DNA of 64,000 bases from Exophiala sp. HKRS030 (taxonomy: Eukaryota; Ascomycota; Eurotiomycetes; Chaetothyriales; Herpotrichiellaceae). Under the pieces are notes generated by a model, which was not told the DNA's origin, searched no databases, and saw only the letters and a list, made by a program, of their open reading frames with translations. The first letter of the stretch is position 1. Each line of letters begins with the position of its first letter. The stretch spans positions 124,001 to 188,000 of the forward strand of contig JAHWDD010000004.1 in assembly GCA_023897205.1 (NCBI GenBank), written 5' to 3'. Shown piece by piece: positions 56,092 through 64,000 of this stretch. Both the position numbers and the translations under genes were made by a program.

Positions 56092-57686
56092 TCAAAACTC
56101 CATGCCATCGGCACCAGTAACACCATCTTCATCCCTTTCCCTCTTGACACGAGTCATCTCGCTTTTCAGCAACGACTTCACAAATCCATCGAATAACTCT
56201 ACGAATGGCTTCAGACTGGTCTTTTCCCAATCATTCAACTTCCTCATGGTCACACCATCCTGGACAAATCCATTTTCTTGCTCATCATCTCCTCCCTTGG
56301 TACCAAATTGATCCACTTCTCGCAGGAGTTCGGTCACCTTGGGCACCGACAACGGATCGAACGAGTCAGCAAGATCCATATCACCATTCGTGGTGATGGG
56401 AACACAAACTCTTCCGGTTCCAGGATGCACGACAAAGGGACTCTTCAGCAAATGAATGCGTTTCTTGCCGACTTCTACGTCCAATCTGGGATAAGTGTAT
56501 TCGAGTAGAATATCTTGCTTGGCCTCCATCAATGCTTTGGTATCGAGTGATTTACTCACGCCAGTTGCCGCCACAGAGTCGATGTCTGCCCATTTGCGTG
56601 CACTTCCTCGATTTGGACTACTGGCCCATTTCTTTGCCAGAGCTTCACCAAGAGCTCGGTCAGGTATCAACTGTAGTAGTCGGTCTTGACCCTCTTGTGA
56701 CGCAAATGGTTCTTGGTCCGCCAGCACTTGCTGAAAATAGGGCTTGAGAATCTCCAGACTGCGGTTGATATGAGGATGTAGTGGCCTCTTCAAGTTGACT
56801 CGTTTACCGCCTTGAACACCACCTTTCAACACTTCAAAATAACCCGTGATAGCTTTGCGTTTGTCATCATCCAATTCTCGTGCATCTTTGTCACTAATCC
56901 ACGCGTGAACACCACGACGACCCGAATAAATCCAGATGATGTGCTCGAAACCGAAATCATCGCGCAATGCAATGTCAACAACCTTGATGGCCATTGTTGC
57001 AAAAGTCCAACATTTGGAACATATATTTGCTTTTGTACAGCAGGTTCGGATATCATCATAGTCTGTCAGATCGATATCAAAGACTATCTCTTTACTCAGT
57101 GGTCGAAACATGGTGCTCTTCCTTAGCGTCTTCCTATCTCTAGGGTTCGTGGTGTAGACAGGACCGATTTCGAAACGTGATGGATTATGTCGCAAGATAT
57201 CTTTGCGTAGCATGTCTGCAGTTGGATATGATTGGTATCTGAGATAAGCATCATTAGGCAGGGTCAGAGCGAATTCGCGGTTACTGAAGTCCGGGCCTGG
57301 TTTAGGGGAGTGATTGAGCCATTGGAAAAGAGAGCGAAAAGGAAACAATCGAGCATAGAACTGTTGCATGACATTCGGGTCTGAGTAAGCTTCCTGCTGG
57401 ATGTTTGTATCGGATTCTGAAGATGAGGCGGGCGCTGATTGAGGTGGTGATGATGGAATGTTGTTGCTACTCGAGAGTTCCATTTCAGCCTGCAAAGCAT
57501 CGTCATCTTCTTCGAAAAGGTCTTCAAGTGCTACAGTGGTTTGCAGTGTGCGTGGTGCATTCGAAGGCTCTTCTTCCACATTGTTTCCCTGTTCCGGGCT
57601 TGCGGGGGGGCATCTTCTAAAGTCATGTCTGGGTTGTTCGTAGGCGAGGATTCGCGTGGTGATGAGGAAGGCATCTGGATGCCCAT
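56092..57686 (-). CDS. PRI1: DNA primase small (catalytic) subunit, with a likely one-base frameshift near the N-terminus
   Basis: Catalytic subunit of eukaryotic primase, making RNA primers with DNA polymerase alpha. Single exon. Catalytic aspartates are in EIVFDIDLTDYDD, the nucleotide loop is YSGRRGVHAWISD, and a zinc-type cluster CCTKANICSKCW is visible; RPLHPHINRSLEIL and PFVVHPGTGRVCVPI are family blocks. The uninterrupted frame reaches an ATG at 57714, but its first ~35 residues (HDQKSPSHNGHPDAFLITTR) do not look like primase. In the other frame ATG 57686 gives MGIQMPSSSPRESSPTNNPD then MTLEDAP, a typical acidic Ser/Pro start, joining at the GGGGGGG run 57604-57610. One added base gives 531 residues and PPASPEQGNN. 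I prefer that model, with moderate certainty; the catalytic domain is intact either way. Confidence 0.9.
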
Positions 57687-57714
57687 TGTGGGAAGGCGAT
57701 TTCTGATCGTGCAA

Positions 57715-58183
57715 AGAAGTTGACGGGTTTGATCACTTCAAACACTTGGTTGACAAAAGACTTGTGATAGACGTCTACGGTCGGACTCCTGCGCAAATGC
57801 TGCACACTCGCTACTCGCCTTGACGACGCGAGGTCAAGACGCGACACGCGACGCGTGTGCATTGGATTGTGCACGTGATCAATTTACTCGGCTCAACGGC
57901 ATTGACTGTGGGAGAGTCATGAGTACATATATATACCTCCTCTACCTTTGATCACGCAGTCCCAGTACTCCAAAAAGAATTGTAATTTACTTTTTACGAT
58001 CGTCGACGGATTGGTGATGCATCACTAAAACAAGACCGAGAGAAAATTCCGCATGTTTAGCGGGCCAGATCGTTATATTCAAATACAAAGACATCGTTCG
58101 ATCAAATGCTCTAAGTAGTCGCATGGTCTTAAACCTCCAACCCATCAGATAAAACTTTCAAATCTCTTTTTAATTCAAGGAAA
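57715..58183. other. Intergenic between primase and Opy2-like gene
   Basis: Both flanking genes are on the minus strand; this holds the primase promoter and Opy2 3' end. The tandem cgcgacacgcgacgcg words near 57838-57858 and CACGTGATC at 57872 (an E-box-like CACGTG) are the only notable elements. MCB-type ACGCGT-like words (ACGCGT at 57850) would fit S-phase control in yeasts, not proven here. Confidence 0.4.
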
Positions 58184-59595
58184 TCAGGGTATATTTTCTT
58201 TAACCTCGTTAGCATCTGAGAATGGACCAGAGTCATGCTTGATCAATTCTGGTCGGGTGCTCGAATTGGATGCTCCAAATTGTTGGGGATCTTTGGCACG
58301 GTTGATGGCATCCTCGATCATGGCATTGAGCGCGGCATTCTTGCTGTTGCTGTGTCTGTGCGTGGGGCCTTGCGTTCCCATGCCTTCTTGACTGCTTGAA
58401 GGTGAGAGGGCACTCACGCCTGATGAACGGGCAGTATGACCAGCAAAGGCCGGTCGAGGTATGGTTATAGGTGAAATTGGTGATTGATCAATGTCTGTGG
58501 TTGGGGTGGTTGCGGATGAACTGATGACAACTTCCTTCTCATCAGAAAATACATTCAGCGACTTTGCAGGCTCGCTTGGAGTGGCGCTTGAACTGTTACT
58601 GAGTGGTGAACTCTTTCTCGCAGCCTCCTTGGCAAGATTGCCCAATGTTGGGATTTTGGCGCCTCCATTGCTCTTCTTGACCTCGATGGGACGAGCAGTA
58701 ACATTTCGTGCCACGATTGAACTGTTAGTGGTTCCAAAATTGGGGGTCTGGGGAACCTGTGGTGTTCTTGTGTTGGGGGTGGTTCCACTAGAAGGCGTCG
58801 TTGCTCCAGATTTCACGCTCACCACATTGGCTTGACCTCGGAAAGCGTGCTGAGCTGGGATTGGTGGTACAATTGCATCACTGCGATAGATGGTGGTGGC
58901 AACAGAGTCACGGTATAGACTGGGAGCAATGCTTATCCGAGGATCAATTGAGGATGTATCGGACCATGTTGAATCTCTCAGGTCACCTGGCATAAAGAAG
59001 TGTTGCTCGGGATGTGGCGTTCCAGCGGCAGAATTTCCACCCGGCATAGATGGCACTGGGGGTACCAAGCCAGGAGACTCTGGTGGTGATCGTACGGTTA
59101 CGCCGGGAATATAGGCGATTTGAATGACGTTTGAAGCTCGGGTGAGAACTGTAGAAGCAATCGAGTGAGCGGTGGATTGCCTGGCGGAGCGATGAAGAGT
59201 TGATTGATCGCGTTTTTCGGGAGGATCCCAGATCTCGACGTTTCGTTTCCTCTTGACACAAAACCTGTAAATGAGATATACGACGATCAGGAAGGCGATG
59301 CCACCAATGACACCACCAACAATGCCTCCTATAGGTGTCGAGCTCTTAGGGGCAGTCTGTCCAGGCAAAGAGCCTATTCGTACACAAGTGGTCGTGGCAC
59401 ATGAATCACATGATGCTGCTTTCAAGGAGCACGTTTCATCCGCTGAACAAGCAGGGCATGAAGGGGGTTCTGGCGGGCATTGTACACATCGTCGGAATAG
59501 AGGGTGATTGTTCGAGTCTAGGACTGTAATATCCAGTCAATAAATGTAGGATCTAAGGGGTTTTTATGTTCCTTACGCGAGTCTGACGACACCAT
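58184..59595 (-). CDS. Opy2-like membrane anchor of the HOG osmostress pathway
   Basis: Two exons: 59577-59595 (19 nt) and 58184-59523, giving 452 residues. In yeast Opy2 anchors Ste50/Ste11 at the plasma membrane. Visible parts: a short N-terminal exon, a Cys-rich extracellular domain (CVQCPPEPPSCPACSADETC, SLKAASCDSCATTTC, eight or more Cys), a single membrane helix (GGIVGGVIGGIAFLIVVYLIYRF), a basic stop-transfer KRKRN and a long Ser/Pro/Thr-rich cytosolic tail. There is no cleavable signal peptide; the helix itself probably targets the protein. Short clusters such as IPGVTVRSPPESPGLVPPVPS and the C-terminal EDAINRAKDPQQ are candidate Ste50-interaction or regulatory segments. Frame intact. 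Confidence 0.82.
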
Positions 59596-61487
59596 GTTGG
59601 CTTTTGTCGTTATAAATCAAGATGAGTTCCTGAGGCTACCTCATCGGCATAGGAGGTGCTTCTATGGCAATTTTCAAGGCTTTGCAGGAGTGATCCGACC
59701 AGAATATAATGTTTCGCAATTGCTGTATTCAGTGGACTACTGTCGGAATGAAAAGCTGGAAGGGTTCGCGAAAGTGGCAGAAGAAAGGGCGTCGTGGTGG
59801 AACGAGGGTGAATTCTAGGGGCGTGAAAGAGTTGTGGTTTGAAAACGAATGTTGGTGTCGTTGCGAAGACGGTGAGATGGAAGGGCGCACCAGGTTGAGT
59901 CGTAAAGAGAGAATATAGAACGATTGAATGACAGTTGGTGAAATGGATTGGAGTGGGTTGTGGAGGAAGAGTGGTGGGCTAGGGGAGAAAAGCAAGGTGC
60001 TGATTGACAATTGTACTGTAGCTGTCCTCCGTAGATCTCGAGTTCTCGACTCTGGGGAGGGAGTTGTGGATAAGATTGGCCGGGTAGGTGGCCGGGTACC
60101 TGAGGCAATGAGGCTTGAGGCTTGAGGATCGAGCAAGAATGCAGTGGGCGTGGGGCGTAACAAGTGGGTTCAAACCTCGGACTGGAGACTCGGAGTGGTT
60201 GCATGGAGCATCAAGCAAATAGGCGGGAATTTAGGGACTTTGGGCATTGAGAAGTGTTGGACGCCGTGGTTGTTGGGGCCTTGAGGGTGCCCGGACCACA
60301 GTCTACAGGTACAGGCTACAGGCTACTGTCTACGCTCTACGGTCTACGGTTTACTGTGTACGGTTCTAAGTTAGCTAGTAGTTGCTGGACTCAGGAGCCC
60401 CGAATGCCCCCGCTGCAACGAAACATGAAAGCATTGGCCCCGAGTGACTGGCAGACAGCAGCTGACTGGTCGAGGGAGATCAAGGGGCAGCCAACAACAA
60501 GACTGGGCGGTGGAACGAGTCTGCGGTTGGTGGAAAAGAACGCAGGTTCACACCAGACGTCGCAGCCGGCAATCCGAGTCATACCCAAGCAGGCAAAGTC
60601 GGCCCTGGAGGATGATGCTTAATTCCCTGGGCTCACTCCCAATGGGCGCCTGAGGTCCACCCAGACTCCATCCGTCAAACATGCCTTTACAGGGGCTGGG
60701 AGCCTGTAACCTGCTAGGGAGTACCGGAGTACTGGAGTACTGGAGGACTGGAGTACCTCTGGCTATCTTCAACTGCTTCACCTGTAGGTGCCTGCTTCAA
60801 GCTCTGCGCACGCCCAACTTGCACCTTGTACCTACCGAGTGCACCCACCACACCCACGTAGGTGCCCACCACCGTTACCCTGGCCCCAAATCTTAATCTC
60901 CCACATCCCGATCAGAGAATCTCAGGCAAAGAGCCAATCAAGTGTCGAAAGACGTTCCAACCACCATGTTGCAAACAATGTCAACCATGTGGTGATTTTA
61001 CATGGGATTGCTGATCTCTTGCTCTTCGTATTCTCATCTTTGATTCTAGAAGCGAGATTCCACGACTCATGCTTGGAATTGAATGTCAGGCCTCGAGAAA
61101 TGTTTGAAATGGTGATGACTTCCAAAACCCAGATGATCAGTACAACTAGACAAGTCATGTCATGGAATGGGAATGTGGTCTTTGTCATTTGATGAGTCGT
61201 TCAGTTATGGTCCGTGAACGGTGAATAATCAATCTCGTAGATCAGGTATTGTTGAGCTCATGGTCAGAATGTTCTCTTGCTTAGTTCAGCTGATGGATCA
61301 TTGCATACATGAATATCGATGTATGAATGATACACATTTACATGTCTGTTTGAAGTGTTCCATCATCCCTGAGGTACGGAGTAGTAGGTATGTCGCTACC
61401 TAGTAGTATGTAGCAAAATAAGGCTGCACCTTTGGTCCTTTGCACGTGCCACCGTCGAGTCACGTGGTAATTCTATAAGTAGGCACT

Positions 61488-61515
61488 GGTAGGTGGTAGG
61501 TGGTAGGTGGTAGGT
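61488..61515. repeat. Short tandem (GGTAGGT) repeat
   Basis: About four units of GGTAGGTGGTAG; a telomere-like but interior G/T-rich microsatellite. No coding sense is evident. Confidence 0.7.
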
Positions 61516-62071
61516 AAAGGTATTACAAAGGCTAAGCCACACGCCACACGCCACATGAGCACATGCCACACGAGGCGCAGGTTGTCACACAGCCTCATTT
61601 AATCGGGGATGCCGTGGCGAACACCCAGATTACGCTAGAGTGAAAAACTAAAACCACCAAGTACTACGTCTCTGGTCTCTGGTAGGAGAAAGTCTTCAGA
61701 CTCCTTTTGTCGACTAACCCTCAACAGTAACCCTCAAGGGTATCAAGTTCCGAGTGACATGTCACATATCTCCCCGTAGGTGCCCCCTCAGGCGCTACCA
61801 GAATTGATGCGATGCTATATTTGGGGGCGGCTGACTGTGTCTCATCAACGTCGCCGAGCTACTGATTCTGGAGTCTGCAGACTGATAGGCATGTCGGAAT
61901 GCGTGACAGGGTCTTGAGGATCCTGAGGATTCTTCTTTCTCACAATCTACTTTTGCTCGCACAGATGCTGAAATCAATCATGTTTGTGCCTGAGTACGTA
62001 CTCCTAGTCTCCTACGACTGAATGCGGGGCTCTTGGGGGAAAAAGGGTTCAGTCGAGCTAGACTCCTTTCT

Positions 62072-62112
62072 CGTAGGTGCCTCGTAGATGCCTCGTAGAT
62101 GCCTCGTAAGGG
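62072..62112. repeat. GCCTCGTAG(A/G)T tandem repeat
   Basis: Four to five near-identical 11-nt units (CTCGTAGGTGC, CTCGTAGATGC, CTCGTAGATGC, CTCGTAAGGGC). No function is suggested. Confidence 0.7.
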
Positions 62113-63819
62113 CCCAAGGAGCCTCGCCTCCTATTAATTTATTAGCGGGCACGGCGGGCAAGATGCTGTGCTACGAGGGTTGCTACGAGGGCCAAGGCTC
62201 CGAGGCAAACAACTTGTCGGTTAAGGACCGCTGCGCCTGCAGCCGCCCCGCTTAGGCCGCTAAGACCGCTTAGGCCCCATGCACCTGCGTCTACGTAGGA
62301 CTCTAGGCACTATTAGGGAGTAGCACATGGTCTTCTTGGTCTACTCCGTACCTAGGTACTCTGTACATACGGACAGTTAGCGTTTAGGTACCTACGGCAT
62401 AATTTATTAGCCAAGTCCTCAGTATTAAAGTTGGAGGTACATGCATTATGAACATAGGTACTTATCTTAGCTACTACGGAGTAGATAGTACCTACTTAGG
62501 TACTTTACTACCTACACTTAAGTCGTCAACCGAAACCATGTTTCATCCCCACCAAGACCAAGGCTCAGGGGCTGATGCAGTCATCGGTGGCTACAGCCCA
62601 TCCATGGACGCGTATGTCAGAGGACGACTTTTTGTTCAGAAATTTTCACACATTTCTATCTGGAGATATGAAATAACAACACAGTAAATGATGGTACTCA
62701 TCAAGGGATTAAGTCATACCGACTGCAGTCAAAGCCAAGAAGAGTCGGATTTGTCGCTGATATGCAGGTCAGCAGCTTCAAGCCTTCATGGCCCAGAGCC
62801 CCCGGACCCCATGTGGCTATTTTCAAAGAGGCAAATCGCCTTGCTTCTTTCTCGTTAAAAGTCGCAACTGTGCGTCTGCAGCTGAAATGGGCAGTTCAGC
62901 TTTGGGCATGTGGCTTACCTTTTGTCACCTGGTGATTCTGTCTTTTTTTCTCCCTTTGACTCTACAGTAGTACAACCCAAAGAAACCGACACTGAGATCG
63001 AGACTAGTTGGTTCGTTGCGAGCACAGCCTGCCCCATGCCGACGCCGACTCGTACCTCCACAGAGATCGTCGTCAGCGTTTGCACGGTTGCACGTTGCTA
63101 GGATGCGAGCATGTCCTCACCACTCTATTCGCCTCCACCCAGGTTCCTACTTGGTCAGTGGCCATGCACTCGGTTACTCAGGGGATTCTATATTTCTTGG
63201 AACCTCTTGAATCTTGACCGTAGTGACCTGGTAGTGACCTGGTAGTCCTGCTAATCCCCTAGTAGTGACCGTAGTCAAGAAATATCTACCCGCCATTGGA
63301 CTTCAACTCCGCAGATCAACTACTGTACGTCCCAGTTTACGTATTACTACTGGACAGGGATTCCACGAACCTGAAACACCATCCACAACCCATCAGACCT
63401 GTCGTGAGTCGTGACCATCTTTGCTGAGTCTACCGACTCTGCTGAGAATCTGCTCTCACTTCCTTGTTCAAATTCACCGTCATCGTAACTAATCCGTCCA
63501 ACACCTGCCAAACTCACAATCAAAATCTCATCCTTCTTTTGACCCTTTGTCTTCACCATTCTTACCTCGACTCTTTCTCATCCTCTCTCACCCTCCCTCA
63601 TTACTCCGCTTGCGTCCTCGTCCTCGTCCTCGTTTCATCATTTCTCACATCATTCCGCAGACTCTCACTTCTCACTCTCGACATTCTTTCTACATTCCAA
63701 CGACACTCTACTATTCTGACGGCCCTGGCGGCTGTCACATACTTCCAGCGAGACCCCAGCGGATTTCACATCAATTGCCTGGTACACACACTACTATCGA
63801 GTCTGACATTTGAAACACC

Positions 63820-64000
63820 ATGTCAAACCCTTATGGAGGAGGATATGACCAAGGTCATCAATTGAGTGACATCTCGGGCAACCAGGTAAGTCACACCTCA
63901 ACATCGACAACCCAGTATTGACCACCATTCTACAGAGCTACCGAAATGTAGACCACCACTCAGACGATGAGGCAGAACATTCCTTACTTCACCAAAACTC
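63820..64000 (+). CDS. Chitin synthase, N-terminus only (partial at window end)
   Basis: Exon 1 is 63820-63885 and exon 2 begins at 63936 after a 50-nt intron (GTAAGTC..TACAG). The deduced start MSNPYGGGYDQGHQLSDISG then SYRNVDHHSDDEAEHSLLHQNS matches the Gly/His-rich, acidic lead of class I-III fungal chitin synthases, which typically carry a DDEAEHSLL-type stretch. The catalytic glycosyltransferase domain lies beyond base 64000. Identification rests on about 44 residues, so the class cannot be given. Confidence 0.7.

Larger units (their letters stand above)
59596..63819. other. Long spacer of 4.2 kb with repeats before a chitin synthase
   Basis: No gene supported. ORFs 59594-59818, 59729-60163 (minus), 60254-60622, 60788-61192 and 62448-62687 overlap one another or lack domains. 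CTACAGG and TACGG(T/G) short repeats occur near 60302-60362; (GGTAGGT)n at ~61488-61515; (ACACGCC)n at ~61540-61572; GCCTCGTAG-type tandem at ~62072-62112; GTAGTGACCTG tandem at ~63222-63252. TACGGAGTA/TACTCCGTA copies are at 61375, 62342 and 62475. The pyrimidine-rich stretch 63430-63800 is probably the 5' leader of the next gene. Confidence 0.45.

Noticed and set aside
59729..60218. Minus-strand ORFs upstream of Opy2
   Set aside because: Two to three overlapping frames, Pro/Ser-rich, no domain; probably leader or spacer sequence.

Overview
The window is fungal nuclear DNA, most likely from a filamentous ascomycete (Pezizomycotina) and plausibly a black-yeast-like Eurotiomycete. The evidence is the gene families (Zn2Cys6 and C2H2 regulators, a HET-domain relic, an Opy2-type HOG anchor, a chitin synthase start), short 46-110 nt introns with GT..AG ends, small 4-38 nt exons and long gene-poor spacers. 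The genus is an inference; no rRNA or tRNA was recognised. About 22 protein genes were modelled by joining exons by eye and checking that coding lengths are multiples of three.

Layout. 0-22 kb is mostly housekeeping: a truncated oxidoreductase, a GPR1/FUN34/YaaH acetate-type transporter, ribosomal protein uS13 (RPS18), vacuolar carboxypeptidase Y, a CBM48 (AMPK-type) glycogen-binding protein, a fungal transcription factor, a zinc alcohol dehydrogenase, an Xaa-Pro dipeptidase and a small protein built of two Cys-Pro-rich repeats. 22.3-24.1 kb is an AT-rich gene-free island. 24-48 kb is an accessory, metabolic-looking block: sugar-type MFS transporter, 2-oxoglutarate/Fe(II) oxygenase, class III CoA-transferase, zinc alcohol dehydrogenase, bicupin oxalate decarboxylase, secreted selenium-binding-protein/methanethiol-oxidase-like beta-propeller, two PRISE-type (progesterone 5-beta-reductase/iridoid-synthase-like) reductases, a conserved two-helix membrane protein, a second MFS transporter and a C2H2 regulator. 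No PKS, NRPS or terpene synthase is present, so it looks like a catabolic or tailoring cluster. A HET-domain pseudogene and a Zn2Cys6 regulator follow. 52-55 kb is crowded with simple repeats. 55-64 kb returns to core genes: a COG2159-type amidohydrolase, DNA primase small subunit, Opy2, a long spacer and the start of a chitin synthase.

The main cross-cutting observation is technical but decisive for annotation. Seven genes (carboxypeptidase Y, CBM48 protein, prolidase, CoA-transferase, selenium-binding protein, second MFS transporter, C2H2 factor) and probably the primase N-terminus are each broken by what looks like one missing base in a G or C run, twice in the C2H2 factor. Putting one base back restores family-consistent protein and makes the coding length divisible by three each time. 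This points to systematic homopolymer under-calling in the assembly rather than wholesale pseudogenisation.
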